Source: Cytophagales bacterium
GTDB taxonomy: Bacteria > Bacteroidota > Bacteroidia > Cytophagales > UBA9547
DNA length: 6,793 nt
Reading direction: 5' to 3'
Assembly (NCBI GenBank): GCA_025360395.1
Contig: JANYCH010000205.1
Span: forward strand, 1 to 6,793
The position numbers were made by a program, and so were the translations under genes. Positions 1 to 5,675 of this stretch are shown here, piece by piece (positions within the stretch are counted from its first letter, which is position 1; every line of letters starts with the position of its first letter). The notes under the pieces are model-generated. The model was given only the letters and a program-made list of their open reading frames with translations. It searched no databases and was not told where the DNA came from.

Positions 1-17
1 ACGACAAAACTCAACAA

Positions 18-64
18 AAAAGCGGATGTTGAAAAACATTCAACTCCGCTTTTGTACTTTTTTT
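18..64 (+). terminator. Intrinsic terminator at left edge, possibly bidirectional
   Basis: Bases 18-33 pair with 39-53 to give a 15-bp stem with one bulged T (27) and a 5-base loop (34-38). The core is GCGGA/TCCGC, extended by GTTGAA/TTCAAC. On the plus strand the stem is followed after four bases by seven T (58-64), so it would end a plus-strand gene lying left of the window. On the minus strand the stem is followed by a T-run (complement of the A-run 16-21), so it could also work in that direction. The gene it serves is not visible. Confidence 0.75.
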
Positions 65-292
65 AGAATAAAATCAAAACTGATCTTATTTCTCGGATGT
101 CAGTAATCAATAATTTCAAATTATTTTCAAATTCTCGGTCATGGAGATCTAAAGTGTCCATGCGGATGTTATTAGGAAGCTAAAAAAAACCTGCAGAGGT
201 ATATGGCACTATCAATCGGCAGAATGAAATATTAGCAGTAGAGATTGCAAAAAATATATTATTCTTCCTCCTTAATTTCTAAACTCCTAGAT
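65..292. other. Intergenic stretch with no supported gene
   Basis: All frames are broken by stops. The longest minus-strand stretch starting with ATG is about 32 codons (ending near base 67), is not preceded by any recognisable signal, and matches nothing I know. The segment lies between two terminators, one at 18-64 and one at 293-329, and is AT-rich. The 7-mer CGGATGT occurs at 94-100 and 163-169, with a further copy at 23-29 inside the left hairpin. I see no tRNA, insertion sequence end or CRISPR-like repeat. It may be decayed sequence or simple spacer. Confidence 0.5.
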
Positions 293-329
293 AAAAATAA
301 CGCTTACAATTTAATTTTGTAAGCGTTAT
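293..329 (-). terminator. Intrinsic terminator of the YjgR-family ATPase gene
   Basis: A perfect 13-bp stem pairs 297-309 with 317-329 around a 7-base loop (310-316); the core is AACGCTTACAA/TTGTAAGCGTT. Read on the minus strand it is followed by a T-run (complement of 293-297). It begins 24 bases after the stop codon of the ATPase gene, as expected for the end of that gene or of the whole kdnA-kdnB-ATPase transcript. The plus-strand side has no good T-tract, so it is probably directional. Confidence 0.85.
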
Positions 330-353
330 ATATTTCAATTTATAAATCAGTTA

Positions 354-1946
354 TTACCAGGGAGATCTTTTCCTGCTGGTAGATTTAGCTGCGGTGCCAA
401 ACAACATACCAAATACTCCCCTCACAAGTTGCTTGCCAACTTCTTTGGTGATGGGGGAAGACAATACCTGTTCCAGAGTAGATTTTTCATGCCTTCCTGA
501 ATTGGATGCCTGTTCAGTCTTTTGCTGCACCTTTGCTTCTTCAACTGCCGCTTTTTCTTCCTGGGCCTGGGCAAGTTTTTTATTTAAAATCTCATAAGCA
601 CTTTCTGGATTTACAGCGTCTTTATATTTTGAATACAAGCCAGAGCTTTGTGCCACTTCCATGTATTGCTGGTCAGGCATCGGTCCCATAAATGCCCTTG
701 GCGGACATAGATGTGTTGCCGCTACTTCTGTTGGGATACCTTTTTCATTCAATACAGTTACCAATGCCTGGCCAATACCCAAAGAAGTTAAAATCTTGTC
801 TATTTGGTAGAAATCCGAATTGGGGTAAGTTTTCACTGTCAGTTTTAAACTCTCAGCATCCTGAGGGGTAAAAGCCCTCAAAACATGCTGTATCCTGTTT
901 CCCAGTTGAGATAATATAGATGAAGGAACATCCTGTGCCATCTGAGTACAAAAGAATACTCCTATTCCTTTAGACCTTATCAATCTTATGATCTGTTCTA
1001 TCTGTTCTAAAAATGCCTTAGGCGCACCTTTGAATAGCAAATGAGCTTCGTCAAGGAAGAAAACCAATTTTGGTTTATCAAGATCCCCGGCTTCTGGCAT
1101 TTTAGTATAAAGCTCGGCAAGTAAACTCAACAGGAAAGTTGAAAATACAGCCGGCTGACTCTGCATATCGGATAAATTCAATAGGCTTATCAAACCTTTT
1201 CCATCTACTCTATTGAATAGGTCCTCAATATCAAAAGACTTTTCACCAAAAATATTGCTTACACCTTGCTGTTCAAGGGCTACTATTTTTCTTAAAATTG
1301 TTCCAGAGGTAGAACCTGAAATTGTACCGTACCCTTCTTTGATTTCAGCAGCACCTGGTCCTTCTGTCAAATAATTCAATACTTTTTTCAGGTCATCCAG
1401 ATCTACCATGGGCAGGCCTTTATCGTCAGCATATTTAAATAAAACTGAAAGAACCCCTGTTTGGGTATCATTCAGTTCTAAGACTTTTGATAATAAAATG
1501 GGGCCGAATTCAATAACCGTTGCCCGCATCTGGGCACCTTTCTTCCCGCTTAAAGAAAACAACTCTATTGGGAAGCCTTCAGGCTGATAATCTATTCCTA
1601 ATATTTTGGCCCTTTCTTCCAGGCGCGGATCTTCTTTGCCCGGATTCCCTAAACCTGCCAGATCGCCTTTTACATCTGTCATAAAAACAGGTACGCCCGC
1701 GTTTGATAATTGCTCTGCCAGTAACTGTAAGGTCCTGGTCTTGCCTGAGCCTGTTGCCCCAGCCACCAAACCATGCCTGTTCATCATCCTTAAAGGCAAA
1801 TTAACCTTTGCTTCCGCTATAATTTCTCCATCAAGCACAGCAGAACCCAAATAGATTTGTGGCAAATCTGAAGTATAAGACTTATTGATTGCCTGAATGA
1901 AAGCCTCTTTATTTGCCATAAGTGGTATTTTGATATTACGCGACAT
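354..1946 (-). CDS. YjgR/DUF853 family HerA-like ATPase
   Basis: This 530-residue protein belongs to the HerA/FtsK superfamily of P-loop ATPases, in the YjgR (DUF853) branch; its length is near that of E. coli YjgR (about 500). The Walker A motif GATGSGKT is at residues 63-70, preceded by the family-typical NRHGL (56-60), with PVFMTDVKGDLAG following (86-98). Walker B LVFFLDEAH is at 294-302, with the acidic pair D299/E300. FFCTQ (331-335) is the sensor-like strand. Residues 452-482 are rich in K, E, Q and A and are probably a flexible or coiled helix before a conserved-looking C-terminal segment with a basic end. No signal peptide or membrane segment is seen, so it should be cytosolic. The cellular role of the family is poorly defined; DNA translocation is inferred from the superfamily only. 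Met10 (codon at 1917-1919) is a credible alternative start, since related proteins as I recall them begin near MANKEAF. It lies 46 bases after kdnB with no terminator between. Confidence 0.9.
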   Translation of the reverse strand: MSRNIKIPLMANKEAFIQAINKSYTSDLPQIYLGSAVLDGEIIAEAKVNLPLRMMNRHGLVAGATGSGKTRTLQLLAEQLSNAGVPVFMTDVKGDLAGLGNPGKEDPRLEERAKILGIDYQPEGFPIELFSLSGKKGAQMRATVIEFGPILLSKVLELNDTQTGVLSVLFKYADDKGLPMVDLDDLKKVLNYLTEGPGAAEIKEGYGTISGSTSGTILRKIVALEQQGVSNIFGEKSFDIEDLFNRVDGKGLISLLNLSDMQSQPAVFSTFLLSLLAELYTKMPEAGDLDKPKLVFFLDEAHLLFKGAPKAFLEQIEQIIRLIRSKGIGVFFCTQMAQDVPSSILSQLGNRIQHVLRAFTPQDAESLKLTVKTYPNSDFYQIDKILTSLGIGQALVTVLNEKGIPTEVAATHLCPPRAFMGPMPDQQYMEVAQSSGLYSKYKDAVNPESAYEILNKKLAQAQEEKAAVEEAKVQQKTEQASNSGRHEKSTLEQVLSSPITKEVGKQLVRGVFGMLFGTAAKSTSRKRSPW

Positions 1947-1948
1947 AC

Positions 1949-1985
1949 AATAATCAATTCAATAAATTGATTATTCATGAATTGA
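1949..1985 (-). promoter_or_regulatory. Inverted repeat plus third half-site before the ATPase gene
   Basis: AATAATCAATT (1949-1959) and AATTGATTATT (1965-1975) form a perfect 11-bp inverted repeat around five bases. A third AATTGA copy is at 1980-1985, and ATTCATGAAT (1973-1982) is itself palindromic. The repeat ends two bases before the ATG at 1946. It lacks a T-tract and is very AT-rich, so it is a poor terminator for kdnB. It could be a protein-binding site or a weak leader hairpin that affects translation. The structure is seen; the function is inference. Confidence 0.45.
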
Positions 1986-1992
1986 TGAAAGT

Positions 1993-3078
1993 CTACATTC
2001 TTTCAAATAAGCCCCGTATTTTTTCTTTTGTTATAATGTCTTTCCAATTTGATCCAATGGCATGGTCCCACATATGGTCAAGGGCATAACTTGTCTCTAC
2101 CATTTTACCCATTTCAGCTTCAGAAAGGCCTTTGGTATAGTTTTTAGGAAGGCTGATGTTGTTGATTTTCAGCATTTCATGAAATTCCTTCACACCTGCA
2201 GGATAATAATCTTCCAAAACATTGAAAACTATGCAGTTGGCAATTCCATGATGAGTATGAAGTACATAAGATAAACCATAGGATAAAGCATGACATACTC
2301 CCACTTGAGAATAGGTTAAACTTAAACCACCCATATAAGAGGCAACCATCAATTTTTCATCCGCAAGCTCACGGCTGATCCTGGGATTTAAAAATACCTC
2401 TCTGCATAAGTCTAGTGATTTTTCAGCAAACCCCCTTGCAAATTCATTGATGTGCCTTCCGTCTATTGCTTCAATTCCATGAATAAAGCAATCCATTCCG
2501 GTATAAAACCTTTGTTCGTTGGGAACAGAATATATAAGTTCCGGATCTAACAAAACCTGATCGGGAACTGTAAAATCACATTTTATGCCTAGTTTTTTAA
2601 CTGGTCCGGTTAAAACAGCTGTCATGGACACTTCAGCACCAGTTCCAGAAATAGTTGGGATCACAATGCTGTAAACTCCAGGATTTTTGATCAGGTCCAA
2701 GCCCTGATATTCAAAAGAATGGCCGGGATTTGTGATCATCAGAGAAGCTGCTTTGCAAACATCCATGACACTTCCTCCGCCAATGCCAATCATTGCTACA
2801 GGAAGTGAAGAAGAGTGTTTTTTACATTTTGCTACAACCTCATCAATCAGGTCGGTAGTAGGTTCATCAGCTGCACTTATCCTGATTAAAATATCCTGAG
2901 TTTTTAATGGGATCCTGTTTTCCAGTTCATGACCATTGAAATAATCATCAAGAAGGAAAACCACAAACCCGGTTTCTTTTCTTTTGAAAGATAAAATTTC
3001 ATCTAATTGGTTAAAAGTTCCTTTGCCATAAATACAACGGTCAAGGCTTTTTATATTTCTTGGTTTACTGATAATCAT
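1993..3078 (-). CDS. kdnB: KdnB, 3-deoxy-D-manno-octulosonate (Kdo) 8-oxidase
   Basis: This 361-residue protein is a member of the iron-type (group III) alcohol dehydrogenase fold. It strongly resembles Shewanella oneidensis KdnB as I recall it, which oxidises C8 of Kdo to an aldehyde that KdnA then aminates. The nucleotide-binding motif GIGGGSVMD is at residues 98-106, and PTISGTGAE (141-149) is a family signature. Expected metal ligands are present at D196 and H200 (GMDCFIH), H263 (VCH) and H277 (HHG). The residue four after H263, usually His in this fold, is Tyr267 here. Its position directly after kdnA supports assignment to the 8-amino-Kdo pathway rather than to a generic alcohol dehydrogenase. 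The enzyme should be cytosolic. The start ATG lies 26 bases after the kdnA stop, with no Shine-Dalgarno sequence. The alternative is a sugar or alcohol dehydrogenase of another specificity, which the pairing makes unlikely. Confidence 0.87.
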   Translation of the reverse strand: MIISKPRNIKSLDRCIYGKGTFNQLDEILSFKRKETGFVVFLLDDYFNGHELENRIPLKTQDILIRISAADEPTTDLIDEVVAKCKKHSSSLPVAMIGIGGGSVMDVCKAASLMITNPGHSFEYQGLDLIKNPGVYSIVIPTISGTGAEVSMTAVLTGPVKKLGIKCDFTVPDQVLLDPELIYSVPNEQRFYTGMDCFIHGIEAIDGRHINEFARGFAEKSLDLCREVFLNPRISRELADEKLMVASYMGGLSLTYSQVGVCHALSYGLSYVLHTHHGIANCIVFNVLEDYYPAGVKEFHEMLKINNISLPKNYTKGLSEAEMGKMVETSYALDHMWDHAIGSNWKDIITKEKIRGLFERM

Positions 3079-3104
3079 AAAAACTTAAATGAAGAAGGGA
3101 ATTG

Positions 3105-4301
3105 TTAAGCAAAAACAGCGTCAAGTGATCGTTCAATTCTTGCTATCCGGTCGTAAAGCTGTGCTTCAGTCCAGTTTACTTTTATAACCATTGAAATTAA
3201 CCTGGAAACCACATTATCCGATTTCGGGAATTTTATGTTGGCATAATCCTGTGGATGTTCAAGCACGTGAACCGGCATTTTATAGGTCGACTTTAAATCG
3301 CGGATATGGTCCCATTGCCTGATGTAATGGAACATATTGTCATACCAGTACTGGCAGGCATCCACACCATTTTCGGCAAAAGCTTTTACTACTTTGCGGG
3401 TAGTTGCTTCGTTTGGTGTAAAAAATGATATGAAAGTACAGGAATCGCCGGCTTCGTCAGGAACTTCTCTGAAAGTTATTTGGGGATACTGTCTTAAAGA
3501 TTTGGCTATTTCCAGTTTGTTTTGTCTTTGTTTTGCGAGAATAGTGTTGATCTTTCTCATTTGGGCAAGGCCAATTGCTGCATTCATCTCCCCGATCCTG
3601 TAATTAGAACCGATGTTCGGATGTTGTTCCATACCACGCATAGTCCCGATATGGTCGTGGCCATGGTCTGAGAACGTATCAGCATTTTTATAAAGCTGTT
3701 CATCGTTTGTTACTACAATGCCACCTTCTCCGCAAGTTACTATTTTAAAGAAGTCGAAAGAATAACAGCCCATTAAGCCAAATGTACCAGCCATTTTGCC
3801 TTTATAAGATGAACCTAATGCCTGAGCAGAATCTTCAATGAATTTTAAATTATGGTCTTTGCAGATTTTGATAATTTCATCCATGTGGCCTATTGCGCCA
3901 CACATGTGAACCAGCAAAACTGCTTTGGTTTTAGGTGTAATCACAGAAAGTATGCCTTCAGGTGATAGACATAGTGTTTCATCTATTTCCGCAAAAACCG
4001 GGATTGCACCAGCCAGCATTACCGCTTCTATTGTTGCAACGAAAGTAAAGGGGGGTACGATCACTTCATCACCATAACCAACACCACACGAAGCCAGGGC
4101 AGTCGATACTGCAGCAGACCCGCTTGACACAGCAAGTGCATGTTTTGCTCCGGTGAATTTTTTTAACTCCGATTCAAAATCTTTGGCTTTCCATATTCCT
4201 TTACGCTCATTGTCATGGTTGTACCTGAAAAGTACACCAGTTTCCAGAACATCATTTACTTCTTTTTTTTCTTCGGCGCCAAATAGTTCGGTTCCCGGCA
4301 T
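3105..4301 (-). CDS. kdnA: KdnA, 8-amino-3,8-dideoxy-D-manno-octulosonate transaminase
   Basis: This 398-residue PLP-dependent enzyme belongs to the DegT/DnrJ/EryC1/StrS sugar aminotransferase family. The N-terminus MPGTELFG and stretches such as VIVPPFTFVA (80-89), AEIDETLCLSPEGI (104-117) and FSDHGHDHIG (210-219) match Shewanella KdnA closely from memory. The PLP Schiff-base lysine is expected at K186, in SFDFFK before TCGEGG (189-194). The ring-contacting aspartate is D157 (IEDSAQ), and SSGSAA (59-64) is the cofactor phosphate-binding turn. The known reaction places an amino group on C8 of the KdnB-generated aldehyde, with glutamate as donor, giving 8-amino-Kdo (Kdo8N) for the lipopolysaccharide inner core. 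It is the first gene of a kdnA-kdnB pair on the minus strand, with its own candidate -7 box at 4328-4335. The start is fixed by the conserved MPG N-terminus. The length is normal and no key residue is missing. Confidence 0.88.
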   Translation of the reverse strand: MPGTELFGAEEKKEVNDVLETGVLFRYNHDNERKGIWKAKDFESELKKFTGAKHALAVSSGSAAVSTALASCGVGYGDEVIVPPFTFVATIEAVMLAGAIPVFAEIDETLCLSPEGILSVITPKTKAVLLVHMCGAIGHMDEIIKICKDHNLKFIEDSAQALGSSYKGKMAGTFGLMGCYSFDFFKIVTCGEGGIVVTNDEQLYKNADTFSDHGHDHIGTMRGMEQHPNIGSNYRIGEMNAAIGLAQMRKINTILAKQRQNKLEIAKSLRQYPQITFREVPDEAGDSCTFISFFTPNEATTRKVVKAFAENGVDACQYWYDNMFHYIRQWDHIRDLKSTYKMPVHVLEHPQDYANIKFPKSDNVVSRLISMVIKVNWTEAQLYDRIARIERSLDAVFA

Positions 4302-4327
4302 ATATAAAATAATTAAGTGTTAATAAA

Positions 4328-4335
4328 CAAATGTA
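4328..4335 (-). promoter_or_regulatory. Candidate Bacteroidota -7 promoter box for kdnA
   Basis: On the minus strand this reads TACATTTG, an exact fit to TAnnTTTG. It lies 26 bases upstream of the kdnA ATG, which would give a leader of about 20 bases. A TTG (complement of 4351-4353) sits 15 bases upstream of it, somewhat short of the usual -33 spacing. The 98-base gap after coaD has no terminator-like hairpin, so read-through from coaD is also possible. Confidence 0.5.
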
Positions 4336-4399
4336 GGAAGTTTTTAGAATCAATTCCTGCTTTAGCCCTCTTAGAATTTAAGGAATATACCCGTGGGAA

Positions 4400-4855
4400 C
4401 TATAATTTATAAGGAAGGAATTTATCTACATTTCCACCAAACCTCAGTATTTCTCTTACAATGGTGGAACTTATATAAGCATGTTCAGGGTGTGTGATAA
4501 GAAAAACAGTTTCAAGTTCATCGTTCAGGTAATTATTTACCTGGGCAATGGTGTTTTCGTACTCAAAGTCGGTAGTATTCCTTAAGCCCCTTATTAAAAA
4601 ATTTGCCCCAATTTGTTTTGCAAAAAGTGAGGTCAGACCTTCAAATACCATCACTTTCACTTTAGGGTTATGACGAAAGGTCTGTTCGATCTTTTCCTTC
4701 ATTATTTCTATTGAAATATATCTTTGTTTGGAACTGTTATTTCCAATCCCGATAATAATTTGGTCAAAAAGAGTACTTCCTCTTTCTACTATATCCAGAT
4801 GTCCTTTGGTAAAAGGATCGAAAGAACCGGGAAACAAAGCAATTTTAGTATTCAT
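4400..4855 (-). CDS. coaD: Phosphopantetheine adenylyltransferase (CoaD)
   Basis: CoaD transfers AMP from ATP to 4'-phosphopantetheine to form dephospho-CoA, the penultimate step of coenzyme A synthesis, in the cytosol. From the chosen start the protein has 151 residues, normal for the family (about 150-165). The nucleotidyltransferase motif FPGSFDPFTKGH (8-19) carries the TxGH signature T16-H19. RGLR (89-92) and the ATP-binding ISSTIVRE (128-135) are both present. An in-frame ATG four codons upstream (4865-4867) would add MLLI; I prefer the inner ATG because family members normally begin a few residues before the FPGSFDP motif. The terminator of the upstream Hc1 gene ends only about 20 bases before this start, so the promoter must overlap that terminator or coaD depends on read-through. 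No canonical TAnnTTTG box is seen in that gap. Confidence 0.95.
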   Translation of the reverse strand: MNTKIALFPGSFDPFTKGHLDIVERGSTLFDQIIIGIGNNSSKQRYISIEIMKEKIEQTFRHNPKVKVMVFEGLTSLFAKQIGANFLIRGLRNTTDFEYENTIAQVNNYLNDELETVFLITHPEHAYISSTIVREILRFGGNVDKFLPYKL

Positions 4856-4873
4856 GATCAATAGCATTTAAAC

Positions 4874-4902
4874 AAAAAAAGGGAAGCAAATGCCTCCCTT
4901 TT
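4874..4902 (-). terminator. Intrinsic terminator between Hc1-like gene and coaD
   Basis: Bases 4877-4884 pair with 4895-4902 (AAAAGGGA/TCCCTTTT). After one A/C mismatch, GC (4886-4887) pairs with GC (4892-4893) around a 4-base loop. On the minus strand the stem runs into seven T (complement of 4874-4880). It lies 20 bases after the Hc1-like stop codon and directly before coaD, so it probably separates the two transcripts or attenuates read-through. Confidence 0.8.
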
Positions 4903-4922
4903 GATATAAAATAACAATTCCC

Positions 4923-5108
4923 TTATTTAGCAGGGGTCTCGTTTTTAGAGTTCTGAACTTCGATCCTGATCTCCTGAGCGAGGTTCTTTAGTTCTTGCAT
5001 ACCTTTCCTTACTCTTGTTCCAGCTGCCTGGTTTTCTTTGTCATAGAACTTGACAAAGTCTCCCTCAAGTGCCATAATCAGGTTTTTGATTTGTTCGAAT
5101 CTGTTCAT
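4923..5108 (-). CDS. Histone H1-like Hc1 family small protein
   Basis: This 61-residue protein resembles the short Hc1 (histone H1-like) proteins common in Bacteroidota. The core ALEGDFVKFY (13-22), followed by AAGTRVRKGMQELKNLAQEI (28-47), is the part I recognise. Members are assumed to be nucleoid-associated DNA-binding proteins, by relation to chlamydial Hc1. What is visible here is one mostly helical domain with 11 basic and 9 acidic residues, so the net charge is only about +2. The long lysine/alanine-rich DNA-binding tail of chlamydial Hc1 is absent, so the DNA-compaction role should not be assumed. The gene is monocistronic by structure: it has a candidate -7 box at 5207-5214 and an intrinsic terminator 20 bases after its stop. 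It is divergent from the regulator-methyltransferase cassette. No other in-frame start fits better. Confidence 0.8.
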   Translation of the reverse strand: MNRFEQIKNLIMALEGDFVKFYDKENQAAGTRVRKGMQELKNLAQEIRIEVQNSKNETPAK

Positions 5109-5189
5109 TATAAAAATTTATTTAGGGTTTTGAATTCTTTACCGACGCTAATTTATTAAATCCTGAGTATAAAAAACAACATTTTTCAA

Positions 5190-5219
5190 AGAAATAGTGA
5201 TTTCTACAAATATAGAAAT
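5190..5219. promoter_or_regulatory. Cluster of three TAGAAAT-type half-sites at Hc1 promoter
   Basis: AGAAAT (5190-5195), ATTTCTA (5200-5206) and TAGAAAT (5213-5219) form two adjoining dyads: 6-bp arms with a 4-base spacer, then 7-bp arms with a 6-base spacer. The cluster covers the candidate -7 box of the Hc1-like gene and its predicted transcription start, which is where a repressor would bind. In AT-rich DNA such repeats can arise by chance, so operator function is inference. Confidence 0.35.
5207..5214 (-). promoter_or_regulatory. Candidate -7 promoter box for the Hc1-like gene
   Basis: On the minus strand this reads TATATTTG, an exact TAnnTTTG match, 98 bases upstream of the Hc1-like ATG. 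No clear TTTG or TTG element is found at the expected -33 distance, which lowers confidence. The predicted leader would be about 90 bases. Confidence 0.4.
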
Positions 5220-5307
5220 ACTAAATTGACCATTTAGAGTTAATTTTTACCTAGTACAAAACAAATCGGTTTATTTAAGTTTTAAACTAATATTCAAACA
5301 TTTTTAA

Positions 5308-5315
5308 TATTTTTG
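5308..5315 (+). promoter_or_regulatory. Candidate -7 promoter box for regulator-methyltransferase cassette
   Basis: The sequence TATTTTTG fits TAnnTTTG and lies 31 bases before the regulator ATG. No convincing -33 TTTG is present upstream; the nearest T-rich stretch is at 5278-5284. The 3' end of the box overlaps the dyad at 5313-5328. Confidence 0.4.
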
Positions 5316-5328
5316 ACAAAGATGTCAA
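5313..5328. promoter_or_regulatory. Operator-like dyad upstream of the XRE regulator
   Basis: TTGACA (5313-5318) and TGTCAA (5323-5328) are perfect 6-bp inverted arms around AAGA. The site overlaps the candidate -7 box and the predicted transcription start, and ends 18 bases before the regulator ATG. XRE-type dimers commonly bind such short dyads. By analogy with restriction-modification controller proteins, it is a plausible autoregulatory operator of the adjacent regulator. No second copy of the dyad is evident in the intergenic region. Confidence 0.45.
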
Positions 5329-5346
5329 GGCAAATATTTCAAGATT

Positions 5347-5673
5347 ATGCGAGAAACAATAGGTGAATATATTCATAAATTAAGGACTGACAACAGTTTG
5401 ACCTTAACCAAACTTGCTGCAGCTCTCGACATCGACCAGTCGACACTTTCAAAAATCGAGAACAATAAACGCAATGTAACTGAGGACTTATTGCCAAAAC
5501 TTTCAAAAATTTTTAGTTTGAATTTTAAACAACTTGAAAAAGAGTTTTACAGTGAAAAAATTGCTGAAATTCTTTATAAGAAGGAAGACACAAAAGAATT
5601 AATGGAACTTGCAGAAGAAAAGGCAAAATATTTCAGATTAAAAAAACAGGAACAAGGAATTTTTGAATTTTAA
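5347..5673 (+). CDS. XRE-family helix-turn-helix regulator, controller-like
   Basis: This 108-residue protein has an N-terminal XRE/Cro-type helix-turn-helix at about residues 3-60. Helix 2 lies around LTKLAAAL (20-27) and the recognition helix around DQSTLSKIENN (30-40), containing the typical LSKIE. The remaining residues (65-103) form a charged, probably helical extension unlike the compact 75-100 residue classical C proteins of restriction-modification systems. Regulators of this shape are, to my recollection, often found beside DNA methyltransferase genes in Bacteroidota. It precedes the methyltransferase by two bases, so the two are almost certainly cotranscribed and possibly translationally coupled. 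A TTGACA-N4-TGTCAA dyad just upstream suggests that it controls its own operon. There is no Shine-Dalgarno sequence; the leader is AT-rich. DNA-binding is well supported by the fold, while the restriction-modification controller role is inferred from context. Confidence 0.85.
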   Translation: MRETIGEYIHKLRTDNSLTLTKLAAALDIDQSTLSKIENNKRNVTEDLLPKLSKIFSLNFKQLEKEFYSEKIAEILYKKEDTKELMELAEEKAKYFRLKKQEQGIFEF

Positions 5674-5675
5674 GT

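Noticed and set aside
67..180. Short minus-strand reading frame of about 32 codons from an ATG near 162
   Set aside because: It is preceded in frame by a stop, is too short, and has no family resemblance; chance is the simpler explanation.
394..691. Open plus-strand frames opposite the end of the ATPase gene
   Set aside because: They lie antisense inside a well-supported coding region, have no recognisable domains, and are low-complexity products of the opposite strand's codons.
1949..1975. The inverted repeat after kdnB as a rho-independent terminator
   Set aside because: The stem is almost entirely A/T and there is no T-tract on the minus-strand exit side.
4302..4399. A terminator for coaD in the gap before kdnA
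   Set aside because: Only very short dyads (such as GAAT-CA-ATTC) are present and no T-tract follows a stable stem.
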